Positions 16,703 through 25,000 of a stretch of 33,309 nt of DNA are shown here, in pieces. How positions within the stretch are numbered: position 1 is the first letter of the stretch; the number at the start of each line of letters is the position of its first letter. The notes beneath the pieces were generated by a model. That model saw nothing but the letters and a program-made list of their open reading frames with translations. It was not told the origin of the DNA and did no database searches. This DNA comes from Bacteroidaceae bacterium (lineage in GTDB: Bacteria > Bacteroidota > Bacteroidia > Bacteroidales > Bacteroidaceae): contig JAFRNY010000072.1 of assembly GCA_017429945.1 (NCBI GenBank), positions 1 through 33,309 on the forward strand. The letters run 5' to 3'. The position numbers and the translations under genes were made by a program.

Positions 16703-18718
16703 ATGACAATGCACCGACTCTCTGCGTTACTCACTTTCTTCATGGCTGCGGCCATAGGCCTCAATGCCCAGCGCCCGATGTCCGCCCCCAAGGGCGGCAA
16801 GGCCATCAGTGACCAACTCATAGGAATCTTCTTCGAAGACATCAGCTCGGCTGCCGACGGCGGCCTTTATGCCGAGCTCGTGCAGAACGGTTCGTTTGAG
16901 TACAGTCCCGCCGAGCGCGACGGTTGGGGCCCCGGCACCGCATGGCGCTTCCTGCGCCCCGGTCACTCGCTCGGCTATCTCCAGCCCCGTATGGACAACG
17001 CCCTGCACGCCAACAACCCCACCTATATGCGCGTCAACATTGAACGTGTAGGCCACTACTACGACTTCGACGGCTGGACGGGCGTAGGCCTGCAGAACGA
17101 CGGCTTCGACGGCATCTCAATCAAAGAAGGCGCCCGCTACCACTTCTCGGCCTTCATGCGCAATGCCGAGGGCGGTGCCAAAGCTGTCCGTGTGGCGCTC
17201 GTAGTGCCCGGCGGCCGAGGCCGTAAGACGCAGTTGCTGGCTGAGGCTACGCTCTCTGTAGAGTCCGGCAACTGGACGAAGTATGAGGCCACGCTCACCC
17301 CGACTGCCACAGCACCTAACGCCGTGCTCCAAGTGCTCGCCCTCGAGACGGGAGCCCTCGACGTTGACGACCTCTCGCTCATGCCCGAGGATACCTACAA
17401 GGGCCACGGCTTGCGCAAGGACCTCGCCCAGGCGCTTGCCGACCTGAAGCCTCGTTTTATGCGCTTCCCCGGCGGATGCGTCGTGCATGGCGGCGGTGAT
17501 GGTTTCTGGAACACTTATCGCTGGAAGACGACCATCGGTCCGCGCCACCAGCGTCGCGGCCTCAAGAACACGTGGGGCTATCATCAGTCAATGGGCCTCG
17601 GCTATTATGAGTATTTCCAGTTCTGCGAGGACCTCGGCATGGAACCCCTGCCTATTCTGCCTTGCGGAGTCTCGTGTCAAGGCACAAACGGAGGCTGGGG
17701 CATGCGCGGGCAGGCCCAGGATGTTGTGCCGATGGCAGAGATGGACGAGTGGGTCAGCGAAGCCCTCGACCTCATCGAATGGGCCAACGGCGACCCCGCC
17801 ACATCCAAGTGGGCCAAGATGCGCGCTGAGGCTGGCCACCCGAAGCCTTTCAACCTCAAATACCTGGGACTGGGCAACGAAGAGAAGATCACGCCCGAGT
17901 TCGAGGAGCGTTTCAAGTACATCTATGATAAGGTTCGCGCGAAGCACCCCGAAATCGTCATCGTAGGCACTGCAGGCCCCGGCTCTCACAAGGGCAACCC
18001 CGACTTCGACAACGGTTGGCGCATAGCCGAAGCCACCGGCGTCCCCATCCTCGATGAGCACTACTACGAGCCCCGCGACTACTTCCTCAACAGCCGACAG
18101 TACGACAGCTACCCGCGCGACCGCAAGACGAAGGTTTACTTAGGCGAATACGCAGCCAAGGACAAGAAGCTGATTGATGCCTTGGCCGAAGGTCTCTACC
18201 TGCTCCACGTAGAGCGCAACGGCGACGTCGTCAGCATGACCAGCTACGCTCCGCTCTTCGCTCGTAAGAACGCCACCAATTGGAACCCCGACCTCATCTA
18301 TTTCGACAACGAGCGCCCTATACTCACCTGCAGCTACTTCATCCAGCAGATGTTCGGACAGTCGGCAGGACAGTACTACTACGGCGACTGCGTGCGCTTC
18401 CGGGGGGATGCCGCAGGCGTAGAGCAGCCGCAGGAGGGCGTCCACTACGGACAGTCCGTGGTCCTCAACACCAAGACGCGGCGCCTCTACGTCAAGCTCT
18501 GTAACGCCTCGGCCGAAGCCAAGACGGCCGATGTCGACCTGCGCCGCTTCAGCCTGAAGAAGCAGGCCACGAAGACCGTTCTCACCGGCGACCCCGAGGC
18601 CGAGAACAATTTCGACGCTCAGCCCATTGCGCCTGCGAAGGAGACCTTCAAGGCACAGAAACGCTTTAGCATCGAGCTGGCGCCCTACAGCTTCGTGATG
18701 CTCGAATACTCCTTGTAA
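16703..18718 (+). CDS. GH51 alpha-L-arabinofuranosidase
   Basis: A 671-residue secreted enzyme that removes terminal alpha-L-arabinofuranose from arabinans or arabinoxylans. It has a signal peptide (about 1-22, ending LNAQ), an N-terminal strand with GIFFEDISSAADGGLYAELVQNGSFE, a carbohydrate-binding beta-sandwich of CBM4/9 type (about 90-235), then the catalytic (beta/alpha)8 barrel opening with RFMRFPGGCVVHG. The acid/base is Glu393 (GLGNEE) and the nucleophile Glu482 (LGEYAA), and a C-terminal beta domain follows. It starts 16 bases after the MATE gene. No SusC/SusD pair is near, so it is not part of a usual polysaccharide utilisation locus; its link to the NRPS operon may be positional only. 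Confidence 0.93.
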   Translation: MTMHRLSALLTFFMAAAIGLNAQRPMSAPKGGKAISDQLIGIFFEDISSAADGGLYAELVQNGSFEYSPAERDGWGPGTAWRFLRPGHSLGYLQPRMDNALHANNPTYMRVNIERVGHYYDFDGWTGVGLQNDGFDGISIKEGARYHFSAFMRNAEGGAKAVRVALVVPGGRGRKTQLLAEATLSVESGNWTKYEATLTPTATAPNAVLQVLALETGALDVDDLSLMPEDTYKGHGLRKDLAQALADLKPRFMRFPGGCVVHGGGDGFWNTYRWKTTIGPRHQRRGLKNTWGYHQSMGLGYYEYFQFCEDLGMEPLPILPCGVSCQGTNGGWGMRGQAQDVVPMAEMDEWVSEALDLIEWANGDPATSKWAKMRAEAGHPKPFNLKYLGLGNEEKITPEFEERFKYIYDKVRAKHPEIVIVGTAGPGSHKGNPDFDNGWRIAEATGVPILDEHYYEPRDYFLNSRQYDSYPRDRKTKVYLGEYAAKDKKLIDALAEGLYLLHVERNGDVVSMTSYAPLFARKNATNWNPDLIYFDNERPILTCSYFIQQMFGQSAGQYYYGDCVRFRGDAAGVEQPQEGVHYGQSVVLNTKTRRLYVKLCNASAEAKTADVDLRRFSLKKQATKTVLTGDPEAENNFDAQPIAPAKETFKAQKRFSIELAPYSFVMLEYSL

Positions 18719-18733
18719 GCTCAGACCTCTGCG

Positions 18734-19363
18734 ATGAAACAGATACCTATCCTCGAAGTCGGCGGTGTGCTCATCTCCACGGCCATCCTCACCGAGTATT
18801 TCTGCTGCGACCTTGACCAGTGTCGCGGAGCATGCTGTATAGAGGGCGATGCCGGAGCACCCGTCACGCTCGATGAAGTAGGCGAGATAGAAGCCTCCCT
18901 CGATGCAGCATGGCCGTATATGTCGGCCACGGCACAGAGCATCGTCGACCGGCAGGGTGTGGCCTACACCGACCCCGAGGGCGAGCTCGTCACGAGCATC
19001 GTGGGCGGCAAGGACTGCGTCTTCACCTGCTACAACTATCCCCCCGATGCCATCCCCGCTTTGCCCGAAGGCTGTTGCCTCTGTGCCCTCGAGAAAGCCT
19101 GTCGCGAAGGGCGCTCGCGCTTCATGAAGCCCATCTCCTGTGCGCTCTACCCCATACGCGAGAAGCACTTCGGTGGCGGACTCATAGGTCTCAACCTCCA
19201 CCACTGGGACGTCTGCGAGCCTGCCTACCGTCGGGGGCGCGAACAGAAGATGCTCGTGTATCAGTATCTCCGCGAACCTCTCATCCGCCGCTTCGGGGCC
19301 GACTGGTATGCCGAACTCGAAGAGACGGCAGAGGCGCTGAGGCGAGAGGAGGGGGGACTATAG
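18734..19363 (+). CDS. DUF3109 family Cys-rich protein
   Basis: A 209-residue cytoplasmic protein of the DUF3109 family, related to the YkgJ zinc- or iron-chelating group. Cysteines are clustered as CCDLDQCRGACC (about residues 24-35), then DCVFTCYN, CCLCALEKAC, and ISCALYP, a pattern that suggests metal or Fe-S cluster binding. No signal peptide. The start is 15 bases after the GH51 stop codon, so it is probably the last gene of the operon. No function is established for the family, and nothing here ties it directly to peptide synthesis. Confidence 0.88.
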   Translation: MKQIPILEVGGVLISTAILTEYFCCDLDQCRGACCIEGDAGAPVTLDEVGEIEASLDAAWPYMSATAQSIVDRQGVAYTDPEGELVTSIVGGKDCVFTCYNYPPDAIPALPEGCCLCALEKACREGRSRFMKPISCALYPIREKHFGGGLIGLNLHHWDVCEPAYRRGREQKMLVYQYLREPLIRRFGADWYAELEETAEALRREEGGL

Positions 19364-19626
19364 GAAGTTCTTCGCAAGCGAAGCGAGCAGAGCTCGAGCG
19401 AAAGGGAAGTTATGTGGCCTGCGGCCACGGAAGATAAAGGGAAGTTAAAGGGACGATAGTCCCAAGAACTGCTTTCCATTACTGAGCCACAAATTTGTAG
19501 TATCGTCCCTTTAACTTCCCTTTAACTTCCCTTTAACTTCCCTTTAACTTCCCTTTAACTCCCCTTTAACTCCCATTTAACTTCCCTTCAGCTCCCCTTT
19601 AACTTCAACATTTACCTTAACTAACA
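19364..19626. repeat. 11-bp tandem array plus 23-bp hairpin
   Basis: Nine tandem copies of an 11-base unit, consensus CCCTTTAACTT, run from 19507 to 19605; the first four are identical and later ones drift. The array's start is also the right arm of a perfect 23-bp inverted repeat (19436-19458 with 19501-19523, loop 42 nt). A small hairpin GTGGCC-TGC-GGCCAC lies at 19414-19428. No gene is seen. The array ends 21 bases before the DUF1080 start codon. Confidence 0.9.
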
Positions 19627-20610
19627 ATGAAACAAATCGTTGCAACACTCAGTACAATTTTACTGCTCTGCACCAGCCTGAGAGCCCAGACCACAACACC
19701 CGAGAACCGTCTTATCGCCCTGCGCCACCAGATGGAGCAGGCCACCGACGTAAAGCAGCAGCGGCAAATAATCAATGAGATAGGTCAGACCGGCACCTTC
19801 GTAGCTATGACGACCCTTGCCCAAAGCCTCGACGACGTAGCCCTGCAGCGCCAGGCCGCTCGTGCCATTGCCGACATTGCCCTCGCCCATCCCGACTACG
19901 ACGGCTACCTCACCCGCCACCTGCTCGGTCGTGCCCTGCCCTTCGTCGGCGGCAAGCAGCGCAAGGCCATCTACGCATATCTCGCCAAAGAGCCGGTCGA
20001 AGGCTTCGTAAGCCATTTCAACGGTCGCGACCTTACAGGCTGGAAAGGTCTTGTGGAGGATCCTATCGCGCGTGAGAAGATGACACCCTTGCAGCTCGCG
20101 GCGAAGCAGGTGGCTGCCGACGCCCGCATGCGCGACGACTGGCGCGTCGAGGACGGCCTGCTCTGCTATGTAGGCACGGGCTACGATAATATCTGCACTG
20201 TGGAACAGTTCGCCGACTTCGAGATGCTCGTGGACTGGCGCCTCGACCCCACAGGCAAGGAACCCGATGCAGGCATCTACCTCCGCGGCACACCACAAGT
20301 GCAGATATGGGACATAGCACGCACCAACGTGGGAGCCCAAGTGGGCTCCGGCGGACTCTACAACAACCAGAAGAACCGCAGCACGCCACTCGTCGTGGCC
20401 GACAATAAGCTTGGAGAGTGGAACTCGTTCTACATCCGCATGCAGGGCGAACGTGTCACGGTGCGCCTCAACGGCATCCTCGTAGTGGACAATGTGCCGC
20501 TCGAGAACTACTGGGACCGCTCACGCCCCATCTTCCCCACAGAGCAGATCGAGCTCCAGGCTCACGGCAGCAAAGTCTATTACCGCGATATCTACATCCG
20601 CCGCCTCTGA
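19627..20610 (+). CDS. Secreted DUF1080 (3-keto-disaccharide hydrolase-like) protein
   Basis: A 327-residue protein with a signal peptide (about 1-20, ending LRAQ). Residues 25-125 are alpha-helical and HEAT-like, including QRQIINEIGQ and ALQRQAARAIADIAL. The C-terminal beta-sandwich (about 135-327) is DUF1080/PF06439: FNGRDLTGWKG, DFEMLVDWRLDPTGKEPDAGIYLRG, VGSGGLYNNQ and NSFYIRMQGERVTVRLNG are the family's landmarks. Some members hydrolyse 3-keto-glycosides; others are lectin-like. It is preceded by the tandem array and ends convergent to the fimbrillin-like gene. Domain call firm, substrate unknown. Confidence 0.87.
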   Translation: MKQIVATLSTILLLCTSLRAQTTTPENRLIALRHQMEQATDVKQQRQIINEIGQTGTFVAMTTLAQSLDDVALQRQAARAIADIALAHPDYDGYLTRHLLGRALPFVGGKQRKAIYAYLAKEPVEGFVSHFNGRDLTGWKGLVEDPIAREKMTPLQLAAKQVAADARMRDDWRVEDGLLCYVGTGYDNICTVEQFADFEMLVDWRLDPTGKEPDAGIYLRGTPQVQIWDIARTNVGAQVGSGGLYNNQKNRSTPLVVADNKLGEWNSFYIRMQGERVTVRLNGILVVDNVPLENYWDRSRPIFPTEQIELQAHGSKVYYRDIYIRRL

Positions 20611-20637
20611 ACTCTTAAGGTGAGCTCTTTAAATTAT

Positions 20638-20910
20638 TAACTTTCGGGAGCTCTTTTTTAAAAACTACGAATTACACGAATTATACGAATTTTTTAGCTG
20701 CGCAGAGTCAACAATTATATACGAATTTCACAAATTGCCGTGCGAAACCGCTGGGCGATGTTTCGAATGTTAGCCAACGTATAGGACGACACTCGCCACC
20801 TGCGTAGCCTGTCTCGAATTAGTGCAATTCGATAAAAATAAGAGTTGTCAGGATGAAAGAAATTCGTCTAATTAGTGTAATTCGTAGTTTTAAAAAACAC
20901 CCGAAAATTA
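20638..20910. repeat. Long imperfect inverted repeat between convergent genes
   Basis: The left arm (about 20638-20694) and right arm (about 20858-20910) are reverse complements over roughly 50 bases with few differences. Each arm, read from its own gene, starts with a TTTTCGGG-like block, then a T-rich run, then an AATTCGT/ACGAATT array with a step of 9-10 bases. The roughly 163-nt loop holds weaker copies of the same unit (20720-20738, 20815-20832). It occupies nearly all of the gap between the DUF1080 gene and the fimbrillin-like gene, so it may act as a two-way terminator. No gene is seen in it. Confidence 0.8.
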
Positions 20911-20929
20911 GAATCCTTCACCGCCGGCG

Positions 20930-21802
20930 CTATCGCGTGTACTCTTGTTCGCCGTCCCAGTCGCTCTCGGCTCTCATACGATAGCTGGAGGCGCTAGTCT
21001 CTGTTGGCGGTTCGCTGAAGAGGTCGCCGTTGAATACAGTAATTTTGTTGCGTGTCACAGGCACATCCTCGAGAACACACTCGGCAAGAGGCGTCTCTGC
21101 GGCATCGAGGGCGGTGACGGTGACTTTCAGCACATCGGTCTCCTCATGCGGGAAGGTATATACCTCAAAAGTCTTCTGTCCTTGGCCGACGTCGAGCACT
21201 ACGGTCTGTTTGCTGTTCACGCTGCCATAGCCCGTGATGGCGCTGAGAGTGCTGGAGCCTCCGGTATAGTAGAACTTCAGCTGTGCCACGCTCCCCGGCA
21301 GCGCCTCCGTAAGGTTCACGCGGAACATAGCTGCCACGCGCCGCATCTGCACGTCGTGGTTCTGCGCCTCGCTGCCTACCGTCAGCTGTTCGGTGAAGAG
21401 GAACGTGTCGGAGATGACGTTGTGGTCGAAGGAAATCTTGTCGAGCGACGTCACTGTGGCCGAGGCGCCTGTGGAGTGGGCTATGATGGCTACGGTGTAG
21501 GTGCCCTCGGGCAACGTCAGGGCTAAAGTGCCAAAGTCCTTGTCGGCAGCCTTTTGGGCTATTGACTTCACCTTCGTCTCGCCGTCATAGACGACGAGGT
21601 TGATGCGCGAACAAAGTTGAGTGATGTCTGTCATAGCTCGCGACTGAGGCACGTCGAAAGCCACTTGCTCGAACGACGTTATGCGATAGGTGACGTTGGG
21701 TGCCTCGGCGGGCTCGCTCTCCACGCCGACGTAAGGCTTCTCGCATGCTGCCAGGAGGAGTGCGGCCAATGCGGAACAAAGGGTAAGAAAGAGGTGTTTC
21801 AT
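20930..21802 (-). CDS. FimB/Mfa2-type fimbrillin-like lipoprotein
   Basis: A 290-residue lipoprotein: the signal sequence ends LLLAACEK, with Cys19 as the lipidated residue, so it is membrane-anchored and probably surface-exposed. The all-beta body, the MTDITQLCSRINLVVYDGETKV start of the first domain, and the AMFRVNLTEALP...LKFYYTGGSSTLSAITGYG second-domain start resemble FimB/Mfa2 fimbrial anchor subunits and related BF2992-like fimbrillins of Bacteroidales. No neighbouring fimbrial operon is present, so it may be an orphan adhesin component. It has its own -7 box. Family call is moderate, as these proteins diverge quickly. Confidence 0.7.
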   Translation of the reverse strand: MKHLFLTLCSALAALLLAACEKPYVGVESEPAEAPNVTYRITSFEQVAFDVPQSRAMTDITQLCSRINLVVYDGETKVKSIAQKAADKDFGTLALTLPEGTYTVAIIAHSTGASATVTSLDKISFDHNVISDTFLFTEQLTVGSEAQNHDVQMRRVAAMFRVNLTEALPGSVAQLKFYYTGGSSTLSAITGYGSVNSKQTVVLDVGQGQKTFEVYTFPHEETDVLKVTVTALDAAETPLAECVLEDVPVTRNKITVFNGDLFSEPPTETSASSYRMRAESDWDGEQEYTR

Positions 21803-21830
21803 AGTGTATGGTTTTGTTGATTTGTTCGCC

Positions 21831-21838
21831 CAAAGATA
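21831..21838 (-). promoter_or_regulatory. -7 promoter box of the fimbrillin-like gene
   Basis: The minus strand reads TATCTTTG, a perfect TAnnTTTG, about 29 bases before the start codon. No good -33 TTTG. Confidence 0.55.
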
Positions 21839-21911
21839 CTAAAACTTTAGATATAAGTCTTTTGTGAAACAACTTTTTTGCGTATGGCCGTAGATTTTTG
21901 TTTATTTTTTA

Positions 21912-21919
21912 TACTTTTG
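21912..21919 (+). promoter_or_regulatory. -7 promoter box of mnmA
   Basis: TACTTTTG, a perfect TAnnTTTG, 49 bases before the mnmA start codon; divergent from the fimbrillin-like promoter about 75 bases away. Confidence 0.5.
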
Positions 21920-21967
21920 CGGCTGAAATAGACAAATAATATACGATAAAGCCTACGATTTAAAGCG

Positions 21968-23137
21968 ATGACTGACCTTAAGAGATTGTGTGACAAGCGA
22001 GTGGCCATGCTCCTCTCCGGGGGCGTGGACAGTTCGGTTGCCGTGGCGCTGCTGGTGGAGGCTGGCGTACGTCCCGACCTCTGGTATATCCAGATTGGCC
22101 CCGAGCGCGACAGCACCGACTACACCTGCACGATTGAGGAGGACCTGGAGATGGCGCGCGCCGTGGCATATAAGTATAAGTTGCCGCTACAGGTCGTGGA
22201 CCTGCACAAGGACTACTGGGAGCGCGTCGTAGATTACACGATGAACCGCGTGCGCGAGGGCCTCACGCCTAACCCCGATGTTATGTGCAACCGCCTGATC
22301 AAGTTTGGGGTGTTCAACGAGCGCGTGGGCAAGGACTACGACGTGATAGCCACCGGGCACTATGCCACGACGGAAGTCGAGGAGGTGCAGGAAATAGTCG
22401 ATGGACAATCGTCAACTCGTAAATTAACATGGCTCTGCACCAGCCCCGACCCGGTTAAGGACCAGACCGACTTCCTTGCCCAGCTGGAGCCGTGGCAGCT
22501 GCAGAAGGCTTGCTTCCCCATCGGTCATCTGCCTAAGAGCGAGGTGCGCGCCATAGCCGAGCGCGAGCATCTGCTGGCGGCCCACCGCAAGGACAGTCAA
22601 GGCATCTGTTTTCTCGGTAAGATAGATTACAATGAATATATCCGCCGCTTCCTCGGCGAGAAGCCGGGGCAGGTCATCGACCGCACCACAGGGCGCGTGC
22701 TGGGTCTGCATCGCGGACTCTGGTTCCATACGATAGGGCAGCGCAAAGGCTTGGGCTTCAGCGGCGGGCCATGGTTCGTCGTGGAGAAGGATATGAAGAG
22801 AAACATCCTTTGGGTGGTTAATGGCTACGACCCCGAGGAGTCCTATTCCGACCACTTCCGAATCGTTGCGCCCCACTGGCTCACGGTCGATCCCTTTGCC
22901 GCCGGGCTGATGGAACTGAATGCCGAGGGTTGGAACGCAAGCATAAAGATTCGCCACACGCCCGACTTCAGCCAGGCACGCGTGGCCCTGCTCGACGACG
23001 GTATGCTCGACATCCTCACCGACCGGCCCCTGCAGGGCGTAGCTCCCGGCCAGTTCGGCGTGCTCTATGACGTTGCCCACCACCGCTGCTACGGCTCAGG
23101 GGAGCTGAGGCTGCTGAAGACTAAATATGAGATATAA
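21968..23137 (+). CDS. mnmA: tRNA-specific 2-thiouridylase MnmA
   Basis: Thiolates U34 of Lys, Glu and Gln tRNAs using ATP and a persulfide relay; cytoplasmic. The PP-loop SGGVDSSVAVAL is at about residues 17-28. Both catalytic cysteines are present: Cys107 (DVMCNRL) and Cys214 (GICFLGK). The ATGHYATTE and DPVKDQTDFLAQL blocks and the C-terminal beta domain are in place; 389 residues is slightly long. About 15 extra residues (roughly 139-153, QEIVDGQSSTRKL) lie between GHYATTE and TWLCTSPDPVKDQ; the DNA there resembles intergenic repeat sequence. The last codons form part of a long hairpin shared with the convergent protease gene. Bacteroidetes often carry two MnmA paralogues, so this may be one of two. 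Confidence 0.94.
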   Translation: MTDLKRLCDKRVAMLLSGGVDSSVAVALLVEAGVRPDLWYIQIGPERDSTDYTCTIEEDLEMARAVAYKYKLPLQVVDLHKDYWERVVDYTMNRVREGLTPNPDVMCNRLIKFGVFNERVGKDYDVIATGHYATTEVEEVQEIVDGQSSTRKLTWLCTSPDPVKDQTDFLAQLEPWQLQKACFPIGHLPKSEVRAIAEREHLLAAHRKDSQGICFLGKIDYNEYIRRFLGEKPGQVIDRTTGRVLGLHRGLWFHTIGQRKGLGFSGGPWFVVEKDMKRNILWVVNGYDPEESYSDHFRIVAPHWLTVDPFAAGLMELNAEGWNASIKIRHTPDFSQARVALLDDGMLDILTDRPLQGVAPGQFGVLYDVAHHRCYGSGELRLLKTKYEI

Positions 23138-23236
23138 AATATAAAATACAAAATATAAATTCGAAGACGTAAGGCGCATCCGGCCCTTACATGTCATATT
23201 TCATATTTTGTATTTTATATTTTATATTTCATATTT
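23123..23236. terminator. Long AT-rich hairpin, probable two-way terminator
   Basis: The left arm (23123-23158) and right arm (about 23199-23234) pair over about 36 bases with about two mismatches; each arm is an imperfect array of ATATAAA/ATATTTC units with a step near 10. The apex carries a second GC-richer hairpin, GTAAGG / CCTTAC (about 23169-23190). The left arm begins inside the last codons of mnmA and includes its stop codon. It lies between convergent mnmA and the S41 protease gene. Confidence 0.8.
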
Positions 23237-23251
23237 CATAATATCTAAAAG

Positions 23252-24832
23252 TTACGTTTCCTTTCGCAGTACGGCAAGAGCCTGTCGTACTACGGGGTCG
23301 TCTTCGTAGATAATCTGGAAATATTCGCTCATATCCCAGAGGTCGCGGGCCACGAGAGCTTTGAGAATGCGGCCGACGTCGGCGCGTGTCTTCTGCAGCT
23401 CGGCATCGTCCTTGGCCTTGAGGCTATCCTTCTTCTCGGCTTCGGCGAGCATCGAGTTGATGACATCGTCGGGCATCTGGAAACCGGCGCGGAAGCTGTC
23501 GAAGTCCTTGTAGCGCTTCATTAGCTGCTTGCGGTTCTCGTCCATGAAGTGGAGGTTGGTGTTGACGATGTAGGAGCGTGCGCTGAGCTCGCGGTAGAGC
23601 TTAGTATATCGCGTAGTGTCGAGCGGCACGAAGATGTCGGGCATGATGCCTCCTCCGCCATAGACTGTGCGGCCCTCCTTCAGCGTCTTGAAGCGCAGCG
23701 AGTCGGGGAAGTGAATGCTGTCGGCATTGGTGAGCTCGCCCCGGTTGTAGCGGTCGATGACGTCGTGGGCGTAGCTCTTGGCATCGCCTTTCTCGTAAGG
23801 CTTCTGTATGCAGCGGCCCGAGGGCGTGTAGTAGCGGGCGGTGGTCAGGCGAATCATGGAACCGTCGTCGAGCTCGATGGGGCGCTGCACCAGACCCTTG
23901 CCGAAGGTGCGGCGCCCTACGATGGTGCCGCGGTCGTGGTCCTGAATGGCTCCGGCGAGGATCTCTGATGCCGATGCAGAATATTCATCCACGAGCACTA
24001 CGATGCGCCCTTGGGTGAAGAGCCCTCCCCCGCGACTCCGGTATTCACCCATATTGATGCCTCCGCGACCGCGCGTATAGACGATCATGAGACCTTTGTC
24101 GAGGAACTCGCTGGCGAGCTCTGCGGCAGCGCCGAGGTAGCCGCCGCCGTTGCCCTGGAGGTCGATGATGAGGTCGCGCATGCCTTGCTGCTGCAGGCGT
24201 TTGATGGCAGTGACGACCTCTTCGTGGGTGGTGGCAGCGAAGTTGGAGAAGCGCACGAGGCCTATGCCAGGCTCCACGATATAGGCTGCGTCGAGCGACG
24301 TCACGGGAATCTTGTCGCGCTTGATGTTGAAGGTGAGCGTGCCGTTGATGCCGCGGCGGATCACGCCGAGCTTCACCTTCGAACCCTTGGGCCCGCGCAG
24401 TCGGCTCATGATGTCCTCGCGGCTCATCTTGACGCCGGCGATGGCCGTGTCGTTGACCAGCGTGATGCGGTCGCCGGCGATGATGCCGGCCTTCTCCGAC
24501 GGCCCTTTGGCCACGGTCTGGATGACTACGAGCGTGTCGTCGAGCATATTGAACTGCACGCCTATGCCGTCGAAGTTGCCCTTCAGCGGCTCGTTGAGCT
24601 TCTTCGTGTCCTTGGCGTTGGTATAGGCCGAGTGCGGGTCGAGTTTCGAGAGCATGCCCGTGATGGCGTCCTCCACCTGTCGCTCTATGTTGACGGTGTC
24701 GACATACATCTGGTTGATCATGATGGTCGACTGCAGCAGCTTACGCACGGCCAGCTCGCGCGGGTCCAGGTTTGTCTGTGCAGAGAGCGGAAGGGCAATG
24801 ATGAACAATATAAATGAAAGAAACTGTTTCAT
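23252..24832 (-). CDS. S41 C-terminal processing protease (CtpA/Prc-like)
   Basis: A 526-residue periplasmic serine protease that trims protein C-termini. The signal peptide (about 1-18, ending PLSAQ) is followed by a helical N-terminal region, a PDZ domain (about 75-170, with GIGVQFN and KAGIIAGDRITLVND), and the S41 catalytic core. Ser287 in YSASASEILAGA is the likely nucleophile and Lys312 in RRTFGKGLVQ the general base; the 25-residue spacing matches the Ser372/Lys397 pair of the plant D1 processing protease. A helical tail rich in Lys and Asp follows (about 435-526). It has its own promoter and diverges from the TPR-HTH regulator. It is a broad envelope-quality protease; no link to the clusters is implied. 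Confidence 0.94.
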   Translation of the reverse strand: MKQFLSFILFIIALPLSAQTNLDPRELAVRKLLQSTIMINQMYVDTVNIERQVEDAITGMLSKLDPHSAYTNAKDTKKLNEPLKGNFDGIGVQFNMLDDTLVVIQTVAKGPSEKAGIIAGDRITLVNDTAIAGVKMSREDIMSRLRGPKGSKVKLGVIRRGINGTLTFNIKRDKIPVTSLDAAYIVEPGIGLVRFSNFAATTHEEVVTAIKRLQQQGMRDLIIDLQGNGGGYLGAAAELASEFLDKGLMIVYTRGRGGINMGEYRSRGGGLFTQGRIVVLVDEYSASASEILAGAIQDHDRGTIVGRRTFGKGLVQRPIELDDGSMIRLTTARYYTPSGRCIQKPYEKGDAKSYAHDVIDRYNRGELTNADSIHFPDSLRFKTLKEGRTVYGGGGIMPDIFVPLDTTRYTKLYRELSARSYIVNTNLHFMDENRKQLMKRYKDFDSFRAGFQMPDDVINSMLAEAEKKDSLKAKDDAELQKTRADVGRILKALVARDLWDMSEYFQIIYEDDPVVRQALAVLRKET

Positions 24833-24855
24833 ACCATACTTACGTTAAACGAATG

Positions 24856-24863
24856 CAAAGATA
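24856..24863 (-). promoter_or_regulatory. -7 promoter box of the S41 protease gene
   Basis: The minus strand reads TATCTTTG, a perfect TAnnTTTG, 24 bases from the start codon. Confidence 0.55.
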
Positions 24864-24934
24864 GCGACTTTTCCTGAAGTGCGATGTTTTCCATTCCAAT
24901 TTTAAGCTTTATTTAGACATCATCGCCAAAGAAA

Positions 24935-24978
24935 TTCGTCATTTGTCACTCGTCATTAGTCATTTCTTCCTATCTTTG
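24935..24978 (+). promoter_or_regulatory. -7 promoter box and short-period repeat before the TPR-HTH gene
   Basis: TATCTTTG (24971-24978) is a perfect TAnnTTTG, 22 bases before the start codon. Just upstream, 24936-24966 is an imperfect tandem array of a CGTCATT/AGTCATT unit with a step of 7-10 bases, similar in style to the other short arrays in this genome. Confidence 0.55.
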
Positions 24979-25000
24979 CGGCAGAAAACAAACCGACCAC

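Noticed and set aside
19507-19605. CRISPR array
   Set aside because: Units are 11 bases and directly adjacent with no spacers, and no cas gene is near; it is a simple tandem array.
20611-20637. Simple GAGCTC hairpin terminator after the DUF1080 gene
   Set aside because: The 6-base stem with a 22-base loop is weak; the long array-based inverted repeat next to it is the more likely terminator.
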